Below, one piece after another: positions 1-12,117 of a stretch of 64,000 nucleotides of DNA (positions are counted from its first letter, which is position 1; the number at the start of each line of letters is the position of its first letter). The notes beneath the pieces are model-generated. The model saw only the letters and a list, made by a program, of their open reading frames with translations. It did no database searches and had not been told where the DNA came from. Origin of the DNA: Allacma fusca (taxonomy: Eukaryota > Arthropoda > Collembola > Symphypleona > Sminthuridae). The position numbers and the translations under genes were made by a program. The stretch lies in assembly GCA_947179485.1 (NCBI GenBank), contig OX359246.1, positions 43,751,632 to 43,815,631 of the forward strand. The letters are read 5' to 3'.

Positions 1-49
1 CTTCTTCGAATTTTGTCTGACAGTTCCACGTGCCAGTCAATATAAGTCC
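1..49 (-). CDS. Possible partial exon of a gene running off the left edge
   Basis: On the minus strand an intron-like pyrimidine stretch ending in TTGCAG is followed by an open segment reading ERTYIDWHVELSDKIRR, which looks coding. The exon continues past the window edge. Earlier exons of this gene should lie between here and about 950, but I could not place them with confidence. No family is recognised. Confidence 0.25.
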
Positions 50-1047
50 TTTCCTGCAAGAAGGAAAGTTATGGATGATTGGTTGTCCAATGGGTGTGGA
101 TGTGGGTATAAGGTCTTGATGCTGGGAGGAAAAATGCAGAGAATCATAAAATTACTCGTACATAGTATAAAGATTGTTTCCCATTAAATTGTCATAGTTT
201 CTTTGAATTATTCTCATTTATTGCATTTGCCGAGCGCTAAGCAAGGACATTCTATCACTATGCGAAGAGCTGCCATTTTTATTGGCGATTACAGAAGTAT
301 GCACTGGTGCACTCCTACATTATGCAAAATGTCAATGTGTAGCAGCAATATCTTGTCAATTAGTGTTGAGGGAAACGGGAAAGGTGCTAAAAAATATTTG
401 GATCTAAACAAGAATTTTTTAAGGCTTTTTTATAGCAGAACAACTGAATTAATTGTAAGTATGTATTTAGTATATGTTACAGGAGATCAGCGCATGCTCA
501 CAGAACTTGTTTCTATTCGTTGGCAGTTTAGAGGTGAGAGAGAGCTGTCATGGGCGTCATCACGTGGTTTACAGGACATCCATTTTAAGTCAGCAATATT
601 TCGCGTACATATACCAGCTTCTCCCAGAAAAATGCTTTTTGGCCTCAGTTTCTACAGTAATCCTAAATAGTTTAGTTTTTTTATAGCAATTATTCGTGTT
701 TATTAGGAAATGGCCCGATTCGCTTTAGAACTGTTCTCAGAGTACGTATGTATGTAGTTGTTGAGGTTTGCATCAATTGACAATTTGATGTATTGCATGA
801 AACAAATCCTGCACAATGAATTTGATGGAAATACACAAGTAGGTACATACTTATGCATAATATAGATAATTAATTAATCAATCATATCGCAGACATACAT
901 TCGGATGTACTTAGTAATTAGCAACAAATTATATAGCTGCAGTTTCAAATTGATTAAACATTCGCTGATGTAGAGAGGTCCCAATACATAATAACTTTTA
1001 AATTAATAGTACAGTCTCGGCTCATTAGAATTATTCCTTTATTTTTT
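50..1047. other. 3' flank of TRPA1 and unassigned sequence
   Basis: This stretch should hold the 3' untranslated region of the TRPA1 gene and possibly 5' parts of the gene at the left edge. A 155-codon plus-strand reading frame (203-670) and competing minus-strand frames around 490-660 are open, but none shows a recognisable domain and the splice signals contradict one another. I call nothing here. Confidence 0.4.
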
Positions 1048-4000
1048 TTAAAAAGCAGATTCAAAAGTTTCAGAGTGAACAATAGTTGGAGGTGATAGAG
1101 CTGAACCTCTTCGGAAACTCTTTCGCCGGGGTTGTGGTTGCGCGGGTGATTCCTCCGGTAAACCTTCACTGTGGTCGTCCAGGTTAATTTTCATCCTCTG
1201 TAAGTATCATAAAATGCTACCAGTTAAAATCCTAGTTTCGAGCGATACTGATGTTGAAGTATTTTTGAAAATTGATAATTTGACAAGGGCTCGTAGAGCC
1301 TGATGTTTATTTTTTCTTATGATTTTAGTAATAATTTTTCCTTATGATCCACTGATATATTATATGTCATTTCTAATCAAGGAATAATAATTACTTGGCA
1401 GAGAAGTTGTATCATTGGGCAGTAAAGTTGAACCATTCCTTTGACAGTTTCAATGTCAGTTGCTAAATCTTCCAAAGTTTCTGTTAGGTCATCATTTTTT
1501 AAATTAACGTCTTCGCTGTCATCTGCTCGGAGAAATTGACACATACATGTATTACAATTATCAGTGTGCTTAAGTTGGCTTTGGAGAGATCCCAGTACCA
1601 GCAAAATATTTAGATTTGAACTTTATGATTGGCATGAGATTGTCACATTGAATTAGTCTACCTTTTTGTGTTGAGGATGTCTGAAAAAACATGACAACAT
1701 GGTTCACCCAATTAATAGGTTTGATAACATTAGGATACTCAACTGCTGACGAAGACTCGATTTTCTGGAGCAAGCAGTTTGGTATTAGCTTCTCCAGATT
1801 TGTGTGACTCTGAACCTGCATAAGTACACGGTTTATTGTTAAAACAAAAGTTTTAGGAGTAAATAAGTATGTGGGATGAAAACATACGTCTTGGCAGCAA
1901 AAATTCTGAACAAAATTATTATGTATAGGGAGTTCTGGTTATACATACATACCTGCATGCTCAATCTTTTCAGTTGAGCGTTTTTCCTCACAGACTCAAT
2001 ATCACCTACAGCCAAGCCAATGAGTAAGTTTATCATAACAATCGGCATGAAGATCATGTACAAGCACACCATCGGGAATGTGGCGTAAGGATGGGAAATC
2101 CGTCTGCAAATATCAGATCAAAAATTATTGGGTTCAATCATACAAAAACGCCTTAAAATTACTTAACAAACTCTTTACTGTAAATGAGATAATTTAATTC
2201 ATAGGTTTTAATACACCATTAAAGCAATTTTCTCATATATCCTTGGTGATAAACATTAATGCAAGTAACTACTAAAACCTTAAATTATTACTGTAAAAAT
2301 GAGGATTATGAAATCAGCTCAAAAGTGTGGATACCTCGGATAATTTCTGCATTCGTTGATCATTGTATAAATTCTTGCATCCGTTTTATTCTGCATCTCC
2401 ATTTCCGCACAATGGTAAGGGTACAGAAATGTGCTCATGAAATCAAGGTCCCCAAGCATCATAGAAAATGTTCGAATGACAGAGATGGGGAAGTCCGAAA
2501 AAACTATATGGTTTCCCTGTGTAGTAATAATAGGAACAAAAATTTCAAAACTAAATTTCAAAACGTAAACTTCTCTTTGGCATATTTTTTAGAATTAAAT
2601 AAATGCTGTTGTTTTGCTTGGAAACTAAAATTAAGTTACTAAAAAAGTTTCAATTCAAGCGACATTAAAAAACTGCAGCTTACGCTTGACAGCATGATGA
2701 AGAAAGCCGCGGAGAAGGCAACTATCAATATGGAGAAAATGATTAGGACCCGCATCATGGTCTTGAGAATTTCCAGAAACATTGACACGTAGAGTCCGAC
2801 AGAGTCGAAGCGCTCCATAATTAAAAACAAGTAGAACCAGGCCATAAATGATGTAATGGCCATTCCTGGGTTGAACAACGCTATGGGAATCGGTATGGAC
2901 TCCTCCGTGTATCCGAACACAAATATGAAAGTGTATACTCCGGAGGTTAAAAACGAGGTAATGTTCATCAGGAGCCAAACCCTATTTAAATACATTATAA
3001 CGTCAGTCATGTGCATTATGTCTCTTAAATTTTTGTAATAATTTGTTTTTAAAAATCTATAAGTCATATCCAACCATGTGGCTACATCCTGACAGTGCTT
3101 TAACCCATGTCTGATAATGCTACCGACTTCCACAAGCAAATTAATTATTGTGGCGTAGGTTACAATTTCTTCAATCTTTATCAACGTTTTCCAGGCTGTG
3201 TCCGTATGACCATATTTCCTTTTGCCATCCTCATACTAAAAAAAAATAAAAAATGACTTAGCTCAAAAAGAAATACAAAACATTTGTTATCAGCTTGTTT
3301 CTATGTACAGGGTATTCATTTTATAAAAAACTGATAGCGCACGCTCAATAGTCCTACCTCAGCATCGTTATAATGGAACCCATTAAAAAAATTGTTTTCA
3401 TTCTCCACAGCAGAAATATTTCCTCCAATTGTTTTATTCGGGGGGAAATTCAGCCATTTCCATCGAATGAAGAATCCTCTGTCCTTATTGTAGTAACTTG
3501 TTGCCACGATTGTTAGCAACGATAGGTAAATTAGATACAGGAATAAATTCAGAAACTGAAAGTACTTCCCATAGGCATTCCATTTCATGTCAAGATATTT
3601 CTTTGATAAATCATGGGAAAGTAAATTCACTCGTCCGTACTTTACCATTTCCTGTAAAGAATAACAAACAAATTCAACATTATTCAGGCTAATTTGTCAA
3701 GGATAAATCCCTCATTTTTTTGAGTAACTTTTGAGCCCATACATTCAAAATTGGCAGATATTTTTGACTCCCATTATGGTCCGCTTGCGACTTCGTTAAC
3801 CATTTGAAATCATACTCCACCTGTGGGGTTAGAAAAAGTGATAATTAAATTATACAATATACATTAAAAGCACTAGGATAATAATTATGATAAGAACTAG
3901 CCAAAGCTAAATATTTGTTATAATTAAATTCCTACCTTATAATTAAGCGAATCACACTTTTCGTTTGTTGACTTTTTAACGCTTTTCTCCAAAACTGCTT

Positions 4001-7000
4001 TAGCTACCCCTGGCATCTTTTCTATGAGACTGACCATAATGCACGGATGCTTGCCTAACGTGAGGCCGAGTAGTTGTTCGCCCCTGTAGAAATTACATTA
4101 TTAAAGTATTCTTTCCTGGGAAATAAACTAGGATGAAAGCAAAAAACATGGATAATTGTGTCAAGGAAGGACAAATACCGTTTCGCGTGTGTGACCATTA
4201 CATAGGTGACCTCTACGTGCTTGTTGACAAGAGCCAGGTCAATGGCACTGTACCCATCCTTATTGAACGCCAGCTGGCAATTAAGCCCCAGAAGTAAATC
4301 CGTCACTTTTGGACGATTCTGCTCTGCGGCAAGGTGAAGAGCTGTATTCTTTTAAAATATAAAAATAAGATTCCATAAAAAATTTAGCTGGTTTTTTTAG
4401 TCCTGGTTTTAATAATTCAATACTTGGTAGCAGTTATGAGGTATAGTTCGAATGCATGCAAACAAAAAATCGATATCGACAATTAGATAGATTTCTTTAA
4501 AGAATCCTTACTCCAACTTTATCTTTGATATCAATCAGATGTGCCTGAGTGTTAAGTATCAACTTGACTACGTTCAAATGACCATTTCCCGCAGCCAAAT
4601 GGAGTGGCGTACGTCCTTCGTGATCGCGATGAAGAAATGCTCCTTTTTTCATTAACATTTCAAGGATTTTGTCGTGGCCTGGAAATTCATTTAAAATTCT
4701 TTAAAAATACAAATAAGATCCAGACAAAACATTTGATGGATTTTAGGTTTTATTCTAAATTCCTGTGAATAATCAATTATGGTATACCTTCACTGGCCGC
4801 AATATGAAAAGGTGTACATCCACTTCCATTGCTTTCATTGATTACTGAATTGAAATGTGGGTGTTCCGTGAGGTGGAGAATAATTTCGGTTTGCTTGTGA
4901 CTGCAAAATAATTTTATGGAGTAGTCGCAACTCACAGAACCTCAAGAATTTTGAAGGTATTTTGGAACAAACGACTTTTTGCAATTATTTTTTTCAAGCA
5001 GACATAATGAAATATGAGTATGATAATAAATATTTTATAAAACATAATTAATCCAATAACTCACCGGCAAGCAACATGGAAAACATTCTCTCCATAATTA
5101 TTTTTGGTAGTAATGCTACATCCCAATTTCAAAAGCTTCGCTAAGGACTTGATTTGTCCATTTTTGGCTGCAATATGCATTGCAGTGTTCCCTCGTTTGT
5201 CTTGAGTTTCCAAAATGAGTAAAAACTGAGGCTGCGAAAATCCATAAAATGTTAACGAAGTGGGTAATTATTGTATTTCGACCTCCATAAATTTCTCTCA
5301 AAGAATTATTATTGTAACTGGTTATTCTGAAGGGATTTATTCTACTTACTAAAGTCTCATCGTCCATGATACGATGTAAATCCCCACAAAATTTTACAAT
5401 CAAATGTAGAACCGTGTGCCCGTTTTTATCTTGAAGTTGGATTTCCCCCGTGAGTTTCATTAGAATTTTTACCGATTGCCAGGCATTCCGTGTGGCCGCA
5501 AGATGTAGAGGGGTCCAACCATTTTTTTCTACCAAACTTAGGTCAGCTCCCTGAAGGTACAAAATTGGATCTGCTATAATAATATATACATACCTAATGT
5601 ACAAATTTATTTTCTCAGACTCCGACAAGATGTATATACCTGGGAAACCAAATACTCCACTATTTCTTTATGATCGAACATTGAAGCATAATGTAACGGG
5701 GACATCAGTTCCACATCACATGCATTCAAGCTGTAGTCCTTCTCTCCGGGTTGAATCTATAAACAGGTCATTGGGTAACTCATTACTTTGACTCCATCAT
5801 CAAATTTTACAATACATAGTCATTTTGGAGTCCCAGATCACACTGACAGTTTGACGTATGAAACTTTCAGTTATTACTTGTGAAACTTGAGAGTTATAAA
5901 GCAGACATCACCTCAAACATTAGCTTGACCATTTCCAAGGATCCTTGAGCAGAGGCCAAATGAACAGCATTGCACATATCTTTCTGTGGTGAGGATATCT
6001 TTGCACCGGCTTCCAAACAAATCCGTATCGTCTGTCAATGAAATCAATGGTGTCTTGCCACATGCCAATAAATTCAAGAATAGGATCTCTACTTTAATCT
6101 TTTAATTCTACCAACATTCATATCTCCTCCGTGGATGGCCAAATGAAGAGCTTGGTTTCCTTCCGCATCCGGAACGTTTATGAGCTCATCCGACACCACA
6201 GGGCCATTCCACTGGAGCAAAACTTCCAGGGACTTAGAAGAACCGTGTTTGGCAGCCTTAAATATTCAAAAACGTAATCATATAATTCTAACAGCACCCT
6301 TTACTGTAAATGTGTGGTTGCTGGTGAGATCATCTCATTTCCATACCTCATGTATTGGTAGGGAAGACTGCAGGCATGCCCTTCGTGAGGAACAATGAAG
6401 GTCTTCCAACTATAAAATAAATGTTAAAAAAATTAGGAAAAACATTTGAACATTTACAACCTTTCATCAGGTAATTAATTATCAAGTACGTACATACTTC
6501 CACGAAATAATAGTACGCACATGTCATGCTATTATACACTCTGTGCTGATCCACTTACCAGAATACGGACACACTCAAAACAGTCATTGATGCACGCCAG
6601 ATGTAAGGGCGTTCTCCCCAGGGGTCCACTTTGGTCCACGTCCAACAGACTCAAATGCTTTGACAATGTCAAAAGGGACTGGATTTTATTCCTCTCTGCC
6701 GCAATATGCAGGACAGAGTAGCTCTTCGTGTTCTGCTTTTGAGCATCGGATCCACTGTAATAATTTATTATTATCATAACTCATATTAAAATGTCGCACA
6801 GGAGTAATTATAGTAACTATGAATGATTGATGAAGCGTCAGAATAAGGGGTACTGATGGATGCGTAATCTTTAAAAAACAAAATTCCTGGGAAAATTATC
6901 TACTTCCGTAATAAAAAGTCAATCGCATTCAAAGCCTCCTCATCCCCAGCTGCATGGAGTGGGGTGTTCCCTTCGATGTCCTGGACATTCAAGTCACCAT

Positions 7001-7691
7001 CATTCTCAACAATGACTTCCAGAACGCCCACATGATTTTTCAGGGCTGCTTGGTGAACGGCCCTCCTGCCTTTGCTGTCATGGGCATGGAGACGGGTGGG
7101 ATCTCTGTTGAGGATCCTTTTAAGCTCTTTGACATTCCCACATTCTGCAACCTTCCAAAAAAAATTCAAAAATTCATTGGCCATAATGAAGCCAGTTCTT
7201 TTAATAGATTTTCAAAGATATTGAAATTTAAAATTGTAGTCTCATTTCTGCAGCTTGTAAACTCAATTAGAATGTATCTCGCTCAAAATGAATCCCATGT
7301 ATGTATAAAAACAGTTCATACATATTTTAAAGGGAAAAACATTTGAACACAGACTCCTATATCAAAATGTTAATTTTTTAATATATTATTTATAATTTGC
7401 TTAATTTCCTTTTCAGGAAATTAAAATAGCAGTCAAATTGTGTTCGTTTTTAGGAAATTGCTTATTATAACGAACTTATTATACAGCTCGAGTAAGTACA
7501 CTATATGAAAGTTTGTCTCACAGTACCCTCAGAATTCGGAGAGGGCTTTCCTTAAGAAGACAAAGTCCATGATCTCCATCTAGAGAAACTTGAGGCTTCA
7601 ATTTTAGAACGTCGTCATCAGAGGAAGTTCTTTTCTTTTGTGACAGTGTTAATTTCGATAAAAATTGTATCTTGTACATAAATGAGCTCAT
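1048..7691 (-). CDS. TRPA1: TRPA1 cation channel, complete, 21 exons, about 1,234 residues
   Basis: Ankyrin-repeat TRP channel sensing irritants and temperature in sensory neurons; plasma membrane. Exons (minus strand, high to low): 7691-7527, 7151-6904, 6754-6559, 6409-6347, 6256-6116, 6031-5912, 5756-5640, 5550-5350, 5231-5065, 4900-4788, 4678-4512, 4348-4179, 4083-3936, 3820-3743, 3651-3358, 3235-2684, 2516-2335, 2103-1953, 1815-1708, 1568-1395, 1197-1048. Exon 1 ends ESPLRILR and joins VAECGNVKELK, as in insect TRPA1. Ankyrin repeats fill residues ~60-670. Six membrane segments follow. The pore has MMLGDLDF, and S6 runs into NLLIGLAVGDIESV and NAQLKRLSMQ, a TRPA1 signature. The C-terminus (HTNLEKLIPN, LLCQRMKI) matches the family. 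Length fits insect TRPA1 (~1,200). The 6116/6031 and 1708/1568 junctions are the least certain. Other TRPA paralogues (painless, pyrexia) fit less well. Confidence 0.93.
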
Positions 7692-9698
7692 TTCAATGAT
7701 GTTTTTAGGGGCGTATTGAGACGATGTTTTAAAAGTACAAAAAGCGTTTGGACGTTCCGACTTCCGAGGTCGTCAGGGTTGATCCGGAGTTCTTATTTTA
7801 AACTTTGTGTCACTAATCACTAATCACACTACCACTTTCACTAACAGCAGGACTCAACAGTGTGCACTACAAATAAGGAATAACTAAAATGACTCTAGGT
7901 TCCTGGGACACGTTTCTATATGACATTGCAGTTTCCAAATTGTCAGGATATATTATGCAGGGAAAGTAGGATAAATGGTGTATTTTTCCCGGGTAATGGG
8001 ACCGTAATGAGCACGCTCACTTGATTTCTATTTAGTACTACAGCCCCGTTTACAGTGTGATTTACTTCCAAGCTCACCCCTTTGAAAGGAGTATTATTTC
8101 CCGATGATAACTGCAAGATTTTATTATGAGAAGGGAAAAAATTAGCTTTGGGTGTTCTTTTTGTATTTGGACGTATTTTCGCCCCTACAGAAACAAACTG
8201 CTCTTATAAGGGCGTCTCTGAAACCGAGATGCTGATGTAAATGTCCTTTGACAGAATGCATGTTTTTACCGTTCAGGGACTCATTTGCACATGCACAGAC
8301 TGTATGTACAATGAATATGCGTTAGTATAAAAAAAATATCCCAGACTTTAATTAACCTTGAAAGGAATGGCGAATAGCTTTCTCTGCTATTTGGCTTTTT
8401 TAAGCGTGACAATTATTAAAAGCTACTCATTTCCTCATCATAAATGGTGAGGACTAAGTGATTACTGGTTGTATAAATGGGTGGACCTGGCACTGTGTCT
8501 TTGGATATGGGAGGTAAATATAAACTCCGAAGCTGTATATAACCTTTCTGAATAACCCCAGTATATGTATCTGGGAAACAAAAAAACACAAAGCATCTAG
8601 GTTAATTTTGCTCGGAAGAAAAAATTAGTCTTCAAATATCCACTCATGAGAATCGCGTGACAAATGAAGTTGTGGGCGTTGGCACTTGTGTTACTATCAA
8701 ATGAACAAGACACTACTACTTTCTCGGGGGATCTAATGATGAAAGGATATTTTGAAAGCACGAGATGCTAATACATTGATTACCCTTAAGAGCACCTGCA
8801 TGAAAGATCCTTCCTGTCGTGGGCACAAACATTCTCAATTTATGACTTCCATTGCATTACGTTATTTATATGTTTCGATGTGATGTCGTCTGTTTCATTG
8901 ACCACTTGAATTTAAGTTGCAGTCATGGATGAGTTTAATGGTCATGCCATAAAATACTTTTCCCTCAAACTTTGAGACTTATGACTCAACAGTAATTTAA
9001 TTTGTTTAAGACATGAACCAGTAGATATAACTTTTGTCCTCAACTGACCAAAAAAAAACAATATGCGACAGGTTATGCTATCATATTATATTAGTTCTGA
9101 AATTCCTTTGCAGCCCTTTCTGTAACAAATCGCCTATATTTTTGTCACAACATCTACTTCCTTCAACAGAACGAGTTATTTACTCCCACCCATGAAAGTA
9201 GAAAATTATATGTGTATACTATATTACCGAAACTATAAGATCTGACAGATGAAAGAAGGACTAAATGTAAGGAAGTCGGAAATTATCAGCCATACGATCA
9301 ATTTCTACAAATTCTTGAACGAAGAATTCAATTCCCAATTAGTAGCAATCAGCAAAAGTGCTCAAACGGATTTTACAGTATTTTTAACAAAAGTATTTAA
9401 CAATATTTCTTATAATTTTATCTCTACTAAATTAATTAATTTCATACTTTGACCATATCGTATTTTTTATTGGTATTCGAATTAAATAATTACTACTTAC
9501 TATATTGCTCAGCAAAAAAAAATTATGACCCTGAAGGCCTGAGCCAGATGTTTAACAATGCAATATACAACTAATAAATCAGCTCCGTTTTCCAACTTTA
9601 ACTTGTACTTTTCCCTTTTTATTCAATTAAATTAACCTCGAGCTAGCAATTTTAAAAAGTTGTATACACAGACTACATTACTATACGGAGTATGGATC
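7692..9698. other. Intergenic region upstream of TRPA1
   Basis: This should include the TRPA1 5' untranslated region and promoter on its low-coordinate side and the MRPS24 3' flank on its high side. A short direct duplication (ACTAATC twice) lies near 7811-7825. A 67-codon frame at 9249-9452 has no domain and AT-driven composition. I see no gene. Confidence 0.5.
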
Positions 9699-10487
9699 CT
9701 ACACATGCTTAAAAATTACAGACTTTTTATCTTCCACAGTTTGAAGTTCCAACTTAACAGGACACTGAATCCAGTGAGACAGGATTTCTTCTGAGTAGCC
9801 CAAGAGGAAGTACATTTTTCTTGCGGGAATTGACTGTTGAATAATGCCAGCAATACGAATCAGATTAGCTTGCCGCTTGATTAGAATTTCGGACACAAAC
9901 AGGTTGTGCCATGTACAGGTGAGAAAACGCCGAATAAAAACATCTTCAGTTAAAGTCTGCCCCTTCCTCAATCCAAACTCGGGGATGTTAGCTATTAAGA
10001 CAAAAAAAAACAAATTAATCACACATCAACATCCAGTTACCAGCTAGCTTCTAGCTAGGGCACGATACTTTAAAATAAATAACACATTTGGCATTTGTGC
10101 AGAATTTCATTTGTGAGACTGCAGAAATTACCACAATTACAATTACCACTACCAAGGAAATATTAAACTGAAGACACTAATCATCGTAACAGCTGTAATA
10201 ATTGCAATCTATCATTTAAGATCTGGTGGGACTGACCCTGAGAGTATTAACTTACAAGTATTCATAGAATTCCAGAACTTAATATGAGCAATTTCATGGG
10301 GCTTGAATGCCTGCTCATAGGTCAAGGGGTTGGTATGTTTCCGGCTCACTTTGAATCGACCCGACGTTTTCGCCTCCAGTCGAGATGAAGTGGATATCTG
10401 AGCCTGGAGTTCATTCAAAGAACAACAAGTCTTGGACTGTCCGAGTAGCAATTTCGAGCTTCTTCCTATCCTTAGAACATTCATCAT
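9699..10487 (-). CDS. MRPS24: Mitochondrial small ribosomal subunit protein S24 (mS24/uS3m)
   Basis: Component of the mitochondrial 28S ribosomal subunit. Two exons, 10487-10256 and 9991-9699, joined in phase 1 across a 264-base GT-AG intron, give 174 residues (human protein 167). The family core is clear: FKVSRKHTNPLTYEQAFKPHEIAH matches the conserved VSKGDKPVTYEEA.PHYIAH block, and exon 2 carries EDVFIRRF, LIRIAGIIQQ, YFLLGYSEEILS and CPVKLELQTV. The start is the first of two adjacent ATGs (10487 and 10484); the peptide that follows, rich in Arg, Lys, Ser and Leu, looks like a mitochondrial presequence. A small ORF ends 30 bases upstream on the same strand, see 10517-11060. Confidence 0.93.
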
Positions 10488-10516
10488 ATTGGTCTTCAAA
10501 AATAAAATAACGTCAC

Positions 10517-11060
10517 TCAATTTCGATCATCCGTAAACCCCCCTCTCACTTTCGGACCGCTCAACTTCTGGTCACTTCCAACTTCCAATTTTTGAGCCTA
10601 CAAAAACATCGAAATAGAATAATTTGTCCCAAAGTTTTTTTTTTTACAATAACCATCCTTCCATAAATTATTTTTTATGATGCGAACTTCGGGTCCTCAT
10701 TAACTAATTATAAAATTTATCCTGAATTTGTTGCCTCACTGACCTCCCACACGGATGTTCCAGCTCTAACTGAAGGGAGGGTAAGAGGTTTGTAATTCCT
10801 ACTATCATTATTATAATTAAACTGTAAAAATACTTAAATAAACAGGAATTTTAATTAAAATTTATTTAACTGTTTTTTTTAAACCCGGAAAAGTGAGAAA
10901 TCTCTAGAAGAGTGAGGATAATAATTATTGTAATATTGAATAATTATTTAAATCCTTACTTACCCGACTTGACCCTCGTCTCTATTCCCAGTGAAAGTAC
11001 TCCAAGACTTGTTCTTGCTGTGAGTGAGCAGCTCCCGAAACTCAACATATTAAACAACAT
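10517..11060 (-). CDS. Possible 67-residue mitochondrial-targeted small protein, three exons
   Basis: Exons 11060-10964, 10769-10744 (a 26-base microexon) and 10597-10517 chain in phase with good GT-AG sites (first donor GTAAGTAAG). The N-terminus MLFNMLSFGSCSLTARTSLG has no acidic residue and resembles a mitochondrial presequence; the C-terminus reads DQKLSGPKVRGGFTDDRN. The TGA stop lies 30 bases before the MRPS24 start codon. So either the two share one dicistronic transcript, or these exons form the 5' leader of MRPS24 and the ORF is fortuitous. The microexon could also splice in frame to TTTTTGAAG/ACCAAT just before the MRPS24 ATG (acceptor at 10494-10493), which would extend that protein. 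No family recognised. Confidence 0.4.
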
Positions 11061-11432
11061 TGAGGATATGCGGCGCCCAGCGTTTACATTGTATGTCCCG
11101 AAGTCCCGTGTATTCTCAATTTCAAAGTTTCCCTCTCTATTCTGAACGCAAGTATATTTTCTTTTACGACCAAATATTGGACAATCAATCTTTCAAATAT
11201 TTTCCACCTATTTAAAGCACCAGTTCAAATAATTACATAAAATTAGTATATCAAATTATCAAAATCCTTTTTCTTCCTCTCCCTAAATAGGAATGCGGGA
11301 TAAAAATTCCACTTCATTATTTATAGCAGAATTTTCAAAATATTTCGAAAAAATGTTGGCATTGACGTCAATCAAAAAGGTTCAAATGTTTCGGGATCTT
11401 CTTCTTCTTTCAGATTTGTTTACTCTACAGTC
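11061..11432. other. Upstream flank, no gene seen
   Basis: AT-rich sequence between the small ORF and the hAT-like element. It should hold the promoter of the MRPS24 transcription unit. No clear TATA box or coding frame was found. Confidence 0.4.
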
Positions 11433-12117
11433 CAGACATGTCCAGGGCTAGCCTTCGAAGGCTATAGCCTTCAATAAAGGCTTCATTGAAGGCGGAAGTT
11501 CAATTTTCAGGAGAGTTGCGAAGGGAAGGCTGAATTATTTCGGGAAGGCTGAATAAAGGCTTCCTGGACTAATTTTATCAGAAAAAGGTAGGCGAAGGAA
11601 GGACTTGTGTAAAGTAGCCCTCTGCTATTTAAAAGGCTTCGCGCGTACAATTAACAACAATAATAGATGGTCACCAATAACAGAATGAGAGTGATACTGA
11701 AAACACTGGAAATGCATAATGTACATATGTAGTTATATGCACGATAAGAAACCCTAACCGCTTATTGATTACTCATGGAATTTATGCTTCGGACGAACTT
11801 GAGTATAGTTTGTTTAATGAAAAATACCTGGGAATCATGCAATTTTGAATTGTATTGCTGATTTTAAGGTGTTTGACTTGACCTGCAAACGGGTTGTTTA
11901 AATGCATTCCGTGTTATGAAGGCTGAGTGTGAACTGTGAAGGAAGGCTGATTTTGTTTTGAAGGCCTTAAGGCAGGAGACATTAAATTAAGAAGCGAAAT
12001 AAGGCTGGGGCTGTATTTTAAAGGCTTCAATAATTAAAAGAAGGGGGAAGGAATGAGTTTTTTCAAAAAATTGCATTCAAAGGTTTGAAGGAAGGCTATT
12101 TTGTTTGGTCATCTCTG
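11433..12117. mobile_element. Degenerate hAT-like non-autonomous element with AAGGCT subterminal repeats
   Basis: The left end begins CAGACATGTCCA and the right end, reverse-complemented, begins CAGAGATGACCA: 10 of 12 bases match, and CAG at the tip is typical of hAT inverted repeats. About 16-20 bases inside each end both arms share TAGCCTTC. About 13 copies of AAGGCT or its complement AGCCTT are spread through 685 bases, including a perfect 16-base palindrome at 11449-11464. hAT transposases bind clustered subterminal hexamers of this sort. No transposase frame is present and no 8-base target duplication is visible, so the element is old or the boundaries are slightly off. A non-mobile hexamer-rich sequence is the alternative. 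Confidence 0.45.

Noticed and set aside
203-670. A 155-codon plus-strand frame near the left edge
   Set aside because: No domain, unbalanced residue use, and minus-strand frames in the same place are equally open. Internal splice-like sites do not chain.
9249-9452. A 67-codon plus-strand frame
   Set aside because: No signal peptide, domain or supporting splice sites; AT-rich composition explains the residues.
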